A stretch of 46,395 nucleotides of DNA from Clostridium puniceum (lineage in GTDB: Bacteria; Bacillota; Clostridia; Clostridiales; Clostridiaceae): positions 1-46,395 of the forward strand of contig NZ_LZZM01000186.1 in assembly GCF_002006345.1 (NCBI RefSeq), given 5' to 3'. This document shows positions 34,232-43,325 of the stretch, piece by piece. Positions within the stretch are counted from its first letter, which is position 1, and every line of letters begins with the position of its first letter. A program made the position numbers and the translations under genes. Below the pieces are notes generated by a model. It searched no databases, had not been told where the DNA came from, and saw only the letters and a program-made list of their open reading frames with translations.

Positions 34232-35167
34232 CTATGATTTAATAAGACTATTTAAAATCATTCCAATAATAACAATTATTATTCCTATCAATCCAATAAG
34301 TGTTGGAATTTTATCTTGAAATATAAATACTCCTCCTAATAATGTAAAGATTACTTCACCAGACTGTGTTGATTCTATAACAGCTAGCTTATGTATATCA
34401 TGACTTACCATATCAGTTGCTTTGAAAAATAATATGGTAGCAATAATTCCAGAGAAAAGAGCAACGATTAAAGATTGAAGTACTTGTCCCTTACTTGGCA
34501 AACCAACAGTCAATACACCGAAGATTGATACAATTATCCAAAAGGGCATACTACATAACGTCATGCCAAATACTCTTTGGAAGGTATTTAATTTATTCTC
34601 ACAAGCTTCCATCATTTTACGATTTCCAAGTGGATAAGAAAATGCGGCTAAAATAACAGGAATAATTCCTACAAGCGTTTTTAAACCAGAGATACTCTTT
34701 CCTTCTTCAAACTGCATTAAAAATATACCTAATAAAATTATTGAAGACATTAGTAGTGACTTTTTAGGAAGTTTGTTTCGGATTTTAATAATTCCATTTT
34801 TAGTATTTATAGATTTGAAAAATAATGGAGACATAAGTGCACCAGCAATTATAGTTATTTGCCAAGTTCCAGCAACTAACCATGAGGTACCATATGCTGA
34901 AGCAAAACTGAGTGGAGCATAAAATAGACCAAAACCTATTGTACTCCACGTAATCCAGTGAATAGGCTTTTTTATTATATCATTTAGTACACCTAATAAT
35001 TGATTTTTGATAATCATAATAATAAATAAAATTGGTAGCATAAAAATATATCTGAGTGATGAACTCCAGAACCAGCTGCCACCTGTAACATTCATTTGTT
35101 GATTAAGTATAAAAGTAAATGCAAAAAAAAATGATGCGGCTATTCCAAGTATAAATGCTTTTGCCAT
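34232..35167 (-). CDS. Multidrug resistance efflux-type DMT transporter
   Basis: A 311-residue membrane protein of the drug/metabolite transporter superfamily with about ten helices. The N-terminal helix begins MAKAFILGIAASFFFAFTFILNQQM, followed by the SWFWSSSLRYIFMLP segment typical of the 'multidrug resistance efflux transporter' group (PF13536-like). Substrate is unknown; relatives move drugs or metabolites with proton exchange. It is divergent from an XRE-cupin regulator 165 bases away, and that pairing suggests regulation of the transporter by the cupin-domain protein. It is intact. Confidence 0.82.
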   Translation of the reverse strand: MAKAFILGIAASFFFAFTFILNQQMNVTGGSWFWSSSLRYIFMLPILFIIMIIKNQLLGVLNDIIKKPIHWITWSTIGFGLFYAPLSFASAYGTSWLVAGTWQITIIAGALMSPLFFKSINTKNGIIKIRNKLPKKSLLMSSIILLGIFLMQFEEGKSISGLKTLVGIIPVILAAFSYPLGNRKMMEACENKLNTFQRVFGMTLCSMPFWIIVSIFGVLTVGLPSKGQVLQSLIVALFSGIIATILFFKATDMVSHDIHKLAVIESTQSGEVIFTLLGGVFIFQDKIPTLIGLIGIIIVIIGMILNSLIKS

Positions 35168-35335
35168 TTTTAAACTCCTTCATTAAAAGTTACATTAATC
35201 AATAAATTGATTTTTGTATGTTATAATATATTTATATATGCTATATTATACAGAATGGAATTTACATAATCAATAAAATATTATAAGATAATATATGTAA
35301 TGGTGCAAAATCCTATAAATAGAAGGAGTTAAGTG

Positions 35336-35887
35336 ATGAAAAATTTAAATTTAATTATAGGTAATAAATTAAAAGATATACGAAATAAACGAAATTTAAG
35401 TTTAGATGAAGTTACTAAGTTAACTGGTGTCAGTAAGGCAATGTTAGGTCAAATAGAAAGAGGACAATCAAATCCAACAGTTTCTACACTTTGGAAAATT
35501 GCAACTGGGTTAAAAGTATCTTTTTCATTATTTATTGATGAAAATCAAGATGATTTAAAAATAATATGTCAAAATGATATTAATCCAATAATAGAGGATA
35601 ATAATATGAGGTTGTATCCAATATTTCCATTTGATGCAAATAAGGCATTTGAAATATTCACCATAGAATTAGACTCAGATTGTAATCATATATCTACTCC
35701 TCATAGTGAGGGTGTTGAAGAATATATAATAGTTACAGAAGGTAAAATTGAAATAGAGATAGATAATAAAAAATTTATATTACAAAAGGGGAATTCTATA
35801 AGATTTATGGCAAATAAGCCACATACATATAAAAATATAAATAAAGATATGTCAGTATTTCAAAATATAATACTTTATTTGAAATGA
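35336..35887 (+). CDS. XRE-family regulator with C-terminal cupin domain
   Basis: A 183-residue regulator: an N-terminal helix-turn-helix (about 5-65, with LSLDEVTKLTGVSKAMLGQIERGQSNPTVSTLWKIA) and a C-terminal cupin (about 105-180) with the HSEGVEEYIIVTEGKIEIE strand pattern. Proteins of this design bind a small ligand in the cupin barrel and control nearby transport or catabolic genes. It is transcribed away from the transporter at 34232-35167, its likely target and probable partner. AGAAGGAG seven bases upstream selects ATG 35336 over the GTG at 35333. A terminator follows. Confidence 0.9.
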   Translation: MKNLNLIIGNKLKDIRNKRNLSLDEVTKLTGVSKAMLGQIERGQSNPTVSTLWKIATGLKVSFSLFIDENQDDLKIICQNDINPIIEDNNMRLYPIFPFDANKAFEIFTIELDSDCNHISTPHSEGVEEYIIVTEGKIEIEIDNKKFILQKGNSIRFMANKPHTYKNINKDMSVFQNIILYLK

Positions 35888-35916
35888 TTTAATTAATGCA
35901 TAAATTGTATATTAAC

Positions 35917-35965
35917 AGGCAGTATATTGGGTTCTGCCCCAATTATACTACCTCTTTTTAGTTTT
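35917..35965 (+). terminator. Terminator after the XRE-cupin gene
   Basis: AGGCAGTATA and TTGGG pair with CCCAA and TATACTACCT across a short loop, with a G-T pair and one bulge. CTTTTTAG follows. It is a good intrinsic terminator 30 bases after the stop. Confidence 0.8.
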
Positions 35966-36118
35966 GTAGATAAATTATTTAATCTTAGAAAGTAAACAGC
36001 TTTAATGTGGGGAAAATTGAAATCATATATATATGCATAATGATTCTTTTATAAAATTTGCGTTGTACTTAGCTCTATGTAAATTTATAATTGCAACGTA
36101 TTGTAAATAAATTTATAA

Positions 36119-36149
36119 TAAAAATTTCTAAGCTTTTGAAGTTTTAGAA
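36119..36149 (-). terminator. Terminator overlapping the csp stop codon
   Basis: On the minus strand TTCTAA-CTT pairs with AAG-TTAGAA (36149-36126), with small internal loops, and is followed by a T-rich run. The stop codon of the cold shock gene (36146-36144) lies inside the 5' arm, so termination and translation end coincide. Confidence 0.6.
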
Positions 36150-36353
36150 TTTCTGAACATTAATAGCCATTGGTCCTTTTTCACCATTTTCAATATCAAA
36201 AGTTACATTTTCATCTTCATGTAAATCTTTTGAAGCTCCTTTTTCTTTTACTTGTGAATGGTGTACAAAAACATCATTTCCTTTATCACAGGATATAAAA
36301 CCATAACCTTTTTCAGAATCAAACCATTTAACTACACCAGTTATTTTAGCCAT
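36144..36353 (-). CDS. Cold shock protein (CspA family)
   Basis: A 69-residue single-domain nucleic-acid-binding protein. The RNA-binding motifs are KGYGFISC and DVFVHHS. MAKITGVVKWFDSEKG is the canonical beginning of the family. Longer readings to 36419 are excluded by AAGGAGG eight bases before ATG 36353. Such proteins bind single-stranded RNA and DNA and assist translation at low temperature or as general chaperones. There is a long upstream spacer, consistent with the long leaders these genes often have, but no promoter was called. Confidence 0.95.
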   Translation of the reverse strand: MAKITGVVKWFDSEKGYGFISCDKGNDVFVHHSQVKEKGASKDLHEDENVTFDIENGEKGPMAINVQKF

Positions 36354-36791
36354 AAATAAATCCTCCTTAATAGTTGAAATTTTATTTATAGTATTTGTAA
36401 AAAAATAAGTTTTAAACATTATAAAACCTATTATTATTTGTTTCTATAGTTCTAAAGCTTAGAAAGTTGCAGAAAATTTTAAGTGTAATTTTGAATGCAA
36501 ATATTTAATTTAATACAACTTGTATTTTGAGATCTTTTATAAGATTTTATGGAGAACTTTAATTATTTTTGATTAATTGTAGAAGTATGTAAAAAAGTCA
36601 CAGACAATCTTAATTCAAATAATTAAACTTAGAATTAAGGTAGATGTCGATTAAAGAAATAAAAAATAGAACTTTTAATAAATTTATTAGTCAAGAAAAT
36701 ATAAAAATATCAAATCAGGTTTTAATAAATTTAAATAGCTAGAATAGTAAATAAAATTTTAGAAATTAAAATATGAGAAGGAGAGATTCTT
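36354..36791. other. Divergent intergenic region
   Basis: About 440 AT-rich bases separate the cold shock gene from the decayed oxidoreductase gene. A weak 32-codon frame (36644-36742, starting MSIKEIKNRT) has only AAGG as a possible ribosome binding site and is not called. The stretch next to the csp start may be its long 5' leader. GAAGGAGAG before 36792 is a good ribosome binding site for the broken gene. Confidence 0.4.
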
Positions 36792-38045
36792 ATGAATAAA
36801 AAAATTGTTATTGTTGGTGTGGTTGCTAGAGATGCATCTACTGCAGCTAGACTTAGAAGATTAGATGAAAATGCTGAAATAATCAGCGTTGAAAAAGGAT
36901 AATATATATCTTTTGCTAATTGTGGACTTCCTTACTATATAGGAGAAACTATAGATGAAAGAGGAAAGTTAAAGAGTTCAAACCGTAAAAGAAATGAGCA
37001 ATAAATTTCATTTAGATATTAGAAATCTTAATGAAGTTATAAGTATAGATAGAGAAAATAAGAACGTTAAAATAAAAAATTACAAGACTGGAGAAGAATA
37101 CACGGAAAATTATGATGTTTTAGTGTTATCTCCGGGGGCAGTTCCTTTGAAGCCTCAAATACCTGGAATAAATTATTTACCCTTAGAAATATTCCTGATG
37201 CAGATAAAATTAAAGCTTATTTAGATAATATGAAACCTAAACATGCAACGGTAATAGGTGGTGGCTTTATAGGCCTTGAAATGGCTGAAAATCTACATGC
37301 TAGAGGAATTGATATTACAATTGTAGAAGCTAGTGAACAAATAATTGCACCATTAGATATAGAGATGGCAAGTATAATAAATGATCATTTAATTGACAAA
37401 AATGTTAAATTAATATTAAAAGATGGTGTTGCTGGATTTAAAAATAAAGGTAAAAGGATAATATTATGTAGTGGACAAGAAATTACAACTGATATGATAA
37501 TATTATCAATTGGAGTTAAGCCAGAAACAACAATAGCTAGGAAAGCTAATCTTAGTTTAAATGAAAAAGGAGCTATTGTTGTTGATAAATTTATGAAAAC
37601 TTCAGATCCTAGTATTTATGCTTTGGGAGATGCGGTTGATGTTATTGATTTTGTAAATAAAAAAGTTGCAATGATTCCACTTGCATGGCCAGCTAATAGA
37701 CAAGGTAGAATAGTTGCAGATAATATATGTGGGAAAAATGTAGAATATAAAGGAACTCTTGGGTCATCAGTTGTAAGGGTGTTTGATTATACAGTAGCGA
37801 CAACTGGTAATAATGAAAAGACCTTAAATGGATTAGGTATAAAATATAAGGCCATTCACATTCATCCAAGTTCATATGCAAGATATTATCCAGGTTCTTT
37901 TCCTATAGCTTTTAAAATGTTATTTGATCCAAAGTTAGGAAGAATATTGGGAGCACAAGGTGTAGGTCTTGATGGGGTTGAAATAGTTGGAGTTGCATCT
38001 TATTTAGGAGCAACAGATGATTTAAGATTAAATTTATTTATATAA
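36792..38045 (+). pseudogene. CoA-disulfide reductase/NADH oxidase-like flavoprotein, degraded
   Basis: The region encodes most of a pyridine nucleotide-disulfide oxidoreductase of the CoA-disulfide reductase type: the FANCGLPYYIG segment with the active-site Cys, YDVLVLSPGA, the NAD-binding GGGFIGLEMAENL, and ALGDAVDV of the second FAD motif. It is broken repeatedly: TAA near 36900, a frameshift near 36970-36978 (probably one extra A), another near 37168-37173, and a divergent, truncated C-terminus after GVGLDGVE. The first FAD motif, normally GGVAGGAS, reads GVVARDAS, so substitutions accumulate too. This is an old pseudogene. The third fragment (37230-38045) could still be translated but lacks the N-terminal FAD site. 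Confidence 0.88.
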
Positions 38046-38089
38046 TCTAATAATAAGAATGAATTAGCTTTAAAAATTATATATAAACG

Positions 38090-38136
38090 ATGCTGTTGTA
38101 TAAAATGATGAAAATTTTTTACAACAGCATTTTTAT
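38090..38136 (+). terminator. Terminator after the oxidoreductase pseudogene
   Basis: ATGCTGTTGTA (38090-38100) pairs with TACAACAGCAT (38120-38130), with near-complete inner pairing, and TTTTTAT follows. Confidence 0.85.
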
Positions 38137-38280
38137 ACTTGAAAAATGTTAAAATATAGAATATAATTACCAGTGAAAGTATGAACACGTGTGCAAAGAT
38201 ATATACTATTTATTTGTGTAAACGAATTCTCCAATTAAAATAAGAAATTCGGAATTTTAAATACAGAAAGGAATATAAAA

Positions 38281-39111
38281 ATGAGGACAATTTATAAGTG
38301 TTTTCCGGAAGGAAAATTTAAAGTATTGACAATGAGCTATGATGATGGAAGAGATCCAGATAAAAAATTAATTAATTTATTTAATAAATATAAAATAAAA
38401 GGGAGTTTTCACTTAAATTCTGGATTGCTAAAAGATGCACCTCCTACCCCAAATGATGCATATGGTTTAAGAATACAAAGTGAGGAAATTAAAAAAATTT
38501 ATGAAGGCCATGAGGTTTCATGTCACACAAGCACTCATCCAACAATAGCAAGGTCACCTATTGGACATGTTACTAAAGAAATTATTGAAGATAGAGAAAA
38601 GCTTGAAGAGATTGTAGGATATACAGTGAGAGGATTATCTTACCCAAATGGTTCATTTAGTGATGAAATAAAAGCTATGTTACCTAGCATTGGCATAGAA
38701 TATGCAAGGGTTGTTGACATAAGTGGTAATTTTGAAATACCAAGGGATTTTCTTGAATGGAAGGCTACCTGCCGTCACGGTGACTCTAATTTATTAAAAT
38801 ATGCAGATGACTTTTTAGCACTAAATAAAAAACAATATTTATATATGTTTTATGTATGGGGGCATAGTTATGAATTTCCTAAGGATAATAATTGGAACGT
38901 CATTGAAGAATTTTGTGAAAAGTTAGGAAATAGAAATGATATATGGTATGCAACTAATATAGAAATAGTTGATTATTTAAAAGCTTGTGACAATTTACAA
39001 TTTTCCATGAATGGAAATTTTGTATATAATCCATCTTTTCAATCAGTTTGGTTAAGTGTAAATTCTATAATATATGAAGTTCCAGGTGGAAAGAAAGTTT
39101 CTTTTGAATAG
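38281..39111 (+). CDS. Polysaccharide deacetylase family protein (NodB-like)
   Basis: A 276-residue NodB-homology (carbohydrate esterase 4 type) protein. Motif 1 is TMSYDDG with Asp21 and the metal ligand Asp22; motif 2 is HTSTHPT with metal-binding His82 and His86. Later LSYPNGS and YVWGHSYEF correspond to the remaining active-site strands. No signal peptide is present, so it acts in the cytoplasm or leaves by a non-classical route. Members remove N- or O-acetyl groups from chito-, xylo- or other oligosaccharides. It is about 100 bases upstream of a secreted pectate lyase on the same strand, so it might act on acetylated pectin-derived oligosaccharides, but this is speculative. Confidence 0.85.
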   Translation: MRTIYKCFPEGKFKVLTMSYDDGRDPDKKLINLFNKYKIKGSFHLNSGLLKDAPPTPNDAYGLRIQSEEIKKIYEGHEVSCHTSTHPTIARSPIGHVTKEIIEDREKLEEIVGYTVRGLSYPNGSFSDEIKAMLPSIGIEYARVVDISGNFEIPRDFLEWKATCRHGDSNLLKYADDFLALNKKQYLYMFYVWGHSYEFPKDNNWNVIEEFCEKLGNRNDIWYATNIEIVDYLKACDNLQFSMNGNFVYNPSFQSVWLSVNSIIYEVPGGKKVSFE

Positions 39112-39214
39112 AAAATATTAAATATATTAGTTAGATGTTGATACTTATTATATATTTAATTTTACAATATTTAATAAGTATGAGATTATATTAAATTAAG
39201 TAAGGTTGGTATTA

Positions 39215-41440
39215 ATGAAAAAATATTTTAAAGGAAAATCACTATCTAAAAGGACTATAGCTATAGTATTTATAGCAGTTTGCTGCATCGCTGCGGTTTC
39301 ATTTAAAGAGCCGATAAAAGCTTTTGCGCCTAATATTTTTGTTGATAATATAAATCAAAATAAAGATGTAAAATGGCATTCAATAATATTTGGAGTAAGT
39401 ACATCTAAAGAAAATAACACAATTACTTTAGATGATGCTAATAAGACAGTAACAATTAATGCTGGAAGTAAAGATGGTTCTAAAACAGGAGGTAAGATTA
39501 CAGGTTCAAATGACGGAATGTCTTATTATTATACTGAAATAGATCCATATCAAAACTTTGAACTTTCTGCTAGTGTTAAGGTTAATTATTTTGAAAAGAA
39601 AAGTCCAGATAATCAAGCTGGTTTTGGAATAATGGCAAGAGATGTTTTAGGAATTAAAGATGATGCATCACTTTCTCCATCAAATGTGGTATTAGTTGGA
39701 GGCTATAAAGGAAAAGTTGAATCTGTTTTTAGAAATGGAGTGACCAAAGATTTAAGCGATAAAATTGTAATGGAAGGAGAATATGAATTTTCAAAGCGTC
39801 CACCTAATGATGGAACAGCAACATATAGGTTAAGCCTAAAAAAAACTAATACAGGATATATTGCTTGTGTAGATGATGGAGAAGCTCAAACTTATTATAG
39901 ACCTAAACAATTAGAAGTATTAGATAGCAAAAAGATATATGTTGGCTTTTTTGCAGCACGTGTTGCATCAATAGCCGTTTCAGATATTGATTTTAAAACA
40001 ACTAATGCCTCTTCTGATCCTAATGGTGTGCCAGAGCCAGAAAAAGTTGTAAAACCTTCAATAAACATAGTTTCATCTAATATATCATCAAAATCAAAAT
40101 ATGAGTTGAATTTAAAAGCTACTATTAATGGAAATGTTAATATAAAGCAAGGAGACAAGGTTATATATGATGGAAAAATTGAAAATAATACACCATTAAA
40201 AATTCATACAATAATTGAAAAAGGTGATAATGCTTTTAATATTAAATATACACCTAATAAAGAAGTAGGGAATACAAATATAGATCCAATAGAAGAAGTT
40301 CATAATGTAACCTTTAAAAATTATGGAGTACCAAATGGCGACATATATGTAGCACCAAATGGTAAAGCAGATGGTAAAGGAACTAAAGAAGATCCAATAG
40401 ATATATATTCAGCAACCAATTATACAAATGATGGACAAACTATAAAAATAAAAGGTGGAATATATAATCTTACATCACCAATTGTGATTGATAAAAATAA
40501 TAGTGGTATTCAAGACAAAGTTAAGACACTTACGTCTTATGATAATGAAAGAGCTATATTTGATTTCGGCAAGGTTTCAAATGGACTTTCTCTTCAAGGA
40601 GATTACTGGAAAATATATGGAATTGATGTAATAAATACAAAAGATAAGACTCATGGTATTACAGTTGCAGGAAATAATAATGTGGTAGAAAGAGTTAAAA
40701 CATATAAAAATGGAGATACGGGGCTACAAATAAGTGGGGACCTTAATGATATAAAAGAAAATTGGCCAAAGAATAATTTGATTTTAAACTGTGATTCTTA
40801 TGATAATATGGATGCTGCAATGAACAATGCAGATGGATTTGCAGCTAAAATATCTTCTGGAGAAGGAAACGTGTTTAGAGGCTGTATTTCACATAACAAT
40901 TGTGATGATGGATGGGATTTGTTTACTAAACTTGAAAATGGAACTATAGGTGCAATTACAATAGAAGATTGTATCGCCTATGGAAATGGAACACTTTCTG
41001 ATGGAACAGTGACTAAAGGTGATGGAAATGGATTTAAATTAGGGGGAGAAGGAATTTCTGTTAAAAATGTTTTGAAAAATTCTTTAGCATTTAATAATAA
41101 TGCTACTGGTATTACAGGAAATAGCAATCCAGCAATTAGTGTTGAAAATTCTAAATCTGCAGATAATAAAAAAGCTAATTATGGACTTGATTATTATACA
41201 AATGCAAAGTTTGATTATTCACTTACGAACAATATTTCAATTAGAACTAAAGATGGAGAAAAAGATTCTGTTCCAGACATGGTTTTAAGTGACGACAATT
41301 ATTTTTATGACGGAACTTCATCTAAAAATAAATCTGGTGTAGAATTTAAAACATCAAGATTTATAAGTATTCAAATACCGAATGTAGTTGAGAGAGATAA
41401 TGAGGGGAATATAGCTCTTGGAGATTACATGAAAGAATAA
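39215..41440 (+). CDS. Secreted pectate lyase, polysaccharide lyase family 9
   Basis: A 741-residue extracellular enzyme that cleaves polygalacturonate by beta-elimination. A signal peptide covers about 12-37. Residues about 40-260 form a beta-rich lectin-like domain, about 280-370 a second beta-sandwich-like domain, and 375-741 the right-handed beta-helix. The helix opens with GDIYVAPNGKADGKGT. The catalytic block NADGFAAK (Lys545 as likely base), GNVFRGC and NNCDDGWDLF matches family 9 lyases. AAGG before ATG 39215 is better than the TTG at 39206. It is intact and followed by a long 3' region. With the deacetylase it points to use of plant cell-wall pectin. Confidence 0.9.
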   Translation: MKKYFKGKSLSKRTIAIVFIAVCCIAAVSFKEPIKAFAPNIFVDNINQNKDVKWHSIIFGVSTSKENNTITLDDANKTVTINAGSKDGSKTGGKITGSNDGMSYYYTEIDPYQNFELSASVKVNYFEKKSPDNQAGFGIMARDVLGIKDDASLSPSNVVLVGGYKGKVESVFRNGVTKDLSDKIVMEGEYEFSKRPPNDGTATYRLSLKKTNTGYIACVDDGEAQTYYRPKQLEVLDSKKIYVGFFAARVASIAVSDIDFKTTNASSDPNGVPEPEKVVKPSINIVSSNISSKSKYELNLKATINGNVNIKQGDKVIYDGKIENNTPLKIHTIIEKGDNAFNIKYTPNKEVGNTNIDPIEEVHNVTFKNYGVPNGDIYVAPNGKADGKGTKEDPIDIYSATNYTNDGQTIKIKGGIYNLTSPIVIDKNNSGIQDKVKTLTSYDNERAIFDFGKVSNGLSLQGDYWKIYGIDVINTKDKTHGITVAGNNNVVERVKTYKNGDTGLQISGDLNDIKENWPKNNLILNCDSYDNMDAAMNNADGFAAKISSGEGNVFRGCISHNNCDDGWDLFTKLENGTIGAITIEDCIAYGNGTLSDGTVTKGDGNGFKLGGEGISVKNVLKNSLAFNNNATGITGNSNPAISVENSKSADNKKANYGLDYYTNAKFDYSLTNNISIRTKDGEKDSVPDMVLSDDNYFYDGTSSKNKSGVEFKTSRFISIQIPNVVERDNEGNIALGDYMKE

Positions 41441-41627
41441 AGAAATACATTTAAATATTTAAACTTTGTCATCGTATAAATAAAAAATGCTTAATGCTAG
41501 TAAAACTAAGTTAATGTTTAGAATAGAAGTGGTTAGAAACAATTTTATATTTGGTGTGCTAGTCACTTATAGAAAGTATCTATTTTAGGAATATTTGAAT
41601 AATTTAATATATAAATTTTAAGAGTAT

Positions 41628-41666
41628 AAAGTACTATTCCTGGTTGGATGGTGCTTTTTCTTTTTG
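41628..41666 (+). terminator. Probable terminator of the pectate lyase transcript
   Basis: AAAGTACTAT (41628-41637) pairs with ATGGTGCTTT (41648-41657), including two G-U pairs, and is followed by TTTCTTTTTG. It is about 190 bases after the stop. Confidence 0.6.
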
Positions 41667-42041
41667 TCACTAATTTCTATGTGAATTCAAAGATATTTAA
41701 TTTTGATAATTAACTTAGAAATAAAAAGATTAGGTTTTAAAATTATATTAATAATACAAATAGTAGTAAAATCTGCAATAATCATTTCTAGCATATCCAA
41801 TACGCCTCTAGCTATAGTAAAATAATTCACTAATAGCCTTGAAAGATAAAATATGTGCGTTTTATTAAAATTTATTACTAAGGATATTAAAGAATTTAAT
41901 AGTTGATAGAAATGTAGTAGTTACTCCTAATGAGAAGAAACAAATTTCCTTTTTTAAGAGTGCCAAATTATATACCAATTAGTATTAATAGAAAAATGTT
42001 TGGTTATACAATAGTATAAGTAATAAAATTAGGATAAAGTC

Positions 42042-42080
42042 ACTACATTTCGCATAAATAAAATGTAGTAGCATTTTTAT
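42042..42080 (+). terminator. Hairpin with T tract upstream of the epimerase gene
   Basis: ACTACATTT (42042-42050) pairs with AAATGTAGT (42061-42069), followed by AGCATTTTTAT. It lies only about 60 bases before the next start codon, so it may end an unrecognised transcript or act as a leader attenuator. Confidence 0.5.
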
Positions 42081-42141
42081 ATTAAAGTTTTAGTATCTTA
42101 TTGATTATTTTATACACAGTATGCGAGGTAGGGAGAGAATA

Positions 42142-43221
42142 ATGATTATAAAAAATATTGAAGTATCTGAAATTTTAGTTCCTTTAGTAACACCTTTTAA
42201 AACAGCACTTAGAACAATTAATGCCGTTAATGATATAGTTGTAAAAATTATAACTGATACAGGAGAAATAGGTTATGGAGAAGCGTCACCCACAGCCGCA
42301 ATAACAGGTGAAACAAAAGAATCAATAAAATCAGCAGTCTTAAATTATATAAAACCATCAGTTATAGGTATGGAGATAGATAACTTTGAAGGATTAATGG
42401 AAAGGATAAATAGCTGTATTTTAAAAAATACTAGTGCAAAGGCTGCAGTGGATATGGCCATTTATGATTTATATGCTAAAAAACTTAATTCACCTCTTTA
42501 TAAAATTCTTGGTGGATATAGAAATGAAATTACAACAGATATTACAATTAGTTTAAATGAAATAGATCAAATGGTTCAAGATAGTATAAAAGCTGTTAAT
42601 GGAGGTTTTAATATTTTAAAAATAAAGGTTGGAAAAGACTCGCAAAAAGATATAGAAAGAGTTTCTGAAATAAGAAAAGCTGTAGGGAAAAATATAATTC
42701 TTCGTGTAGATGCAAACCAAGGTTGGACAAGCAAATTGGCAGTTAAGATTATAAATACTTTAGAAGATAAAGACTTAAAAATTCAATTAGTAGAACAACC
42801 AGTTAAATACTGGGATATAGAAGGAATGAAGTATGTAACTCAAAATACTTATACAAAAATTTTAGCAGATGAAAGTGTCTTTTCTGTGCAGGATGCATTT
42901 AAAATAATTATAGAGAGAGCAGCAGATTTAATTAATATAAAGCTTATGAAAACAGGGGGGATATTTAATGCTTTAAAGATTTGTAATATAGCAGAGGTTT
43001 ATGGTATAGAATGTATGATAGGCTGTATGCTTGAAAGTAAAATTAGTGCTAGTGCTGCAGCAAATCTTGGTGCTGCTAAGAAAATAATAACTATGATAGA
43101 TTTAGATGGACCAGCTCTCTGCAAAATAGATTCAATAAGTGGAGGACCTGTTTTTAAAGGTAGTAGTATTAAAATGAGTGAAAAAACTGGTATTGGTTTT
43201 GAGGAGATAGTTGAAATTTAA
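42142..43221 (+). CDS. ykfB: Dipeptide epimerase (L-Ala-D/L-Glu type)
   Basis: A 359-residue enolase-superfamily enzyme of the muconate-lactonising subgroup. It probably converts L-Ala-D-Glu from cell-wall peptides to L-Ala-L-Glu. Catalytic and metal residues are visible: Lys160 and Lys162 in LKIKVG, Asp190 in RVDANQGW, Glu218 in LVEQP, Asp243 in LADESV and Lys267 in INIKLMKTGG. AGGGAGAG before ATG 42142 (MIIKNIE) is the ribosome binding site; the upstream ATG 42121 is too far. It begins a three-gene plus-strand cluster with a carboxypeptidase and an NlpC/P60 endopeptidase, the same enzymes as the Bacillus ykf murein-peptide operon. Other dipeptides cannot be excluded as substrates. Confidence 0.88.
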   Translation: MIIKNIEVSEILVPLVTPFKTALRTINAVNDIVVKIITDTGEIGYGEASPTAAITGETKESIKSAVLNYIKPSVIGMEIDNFEGLMERINSCILKNTSAKAAVDMAIYDLYAKKLNSPLYKILGGYRNEITTDITISLNEIDQMVQDSIKAVNGGFNILKIKVGKDSQKDIERVSEIRKAVGKNIILRVDANQGWTSKLAVKIINTLEDKDLKIQLVEQPVKYWDIEGMKYVTQNTYTKILADESVFSVQDAFKIIIERAADLINIKLMKTGGIFNALKICNIAEVYGIECMIGCMLESKISASAAANLGAAKKIITMIDLDGPALCKIDSISGGPVFKGSSIKMSEKTGIGFEEIVEI

Positions 43222-43325
43222 CGAATATAATATGAAATATTTTACAGTATAGAAAAATAAGTGGTAAAGGTTCTAAAAATTTATATATAGAAATAATAAA
43301 AAAGATTTTAAGGAGAGTGTATTAA

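Larger units (their letters stand above)
41441..42141. other. Long intergenic region with two hairpins
   Basis: About 700 bases lie between the pectate lyase and the epimerase gene. Two hairpins are described separately. A hydrophobic minus-strand frame (GTG 41830 to TGA 41687, about 47 codons) lacks a ribosome binding site and is not called. No other gene or RNA was recognised. Confidence 0.4.

Noticed and set aside
35168..35335. Palindromic operator between the transporter and the XRE-cupin gene
   Set aside because: TGTAT/ATACA-like arms are present near 35215-35252 but are imperfect and made almost entirely of A and T, so chance is likely.
36644..36742. 32-codon frame between the cold shock gene and the oxidoreductase pseudogene
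   Set aside because: Weak AAGG only, no terminator or context supporting an independent gene.
41687..41830. Hydrophobic minus-strand frame of about 47 codons
   Set aside because: It has only a GTG start without a ribosome binding site and lies in very AT-rich DNA where hydrophobic frames arise by chance.
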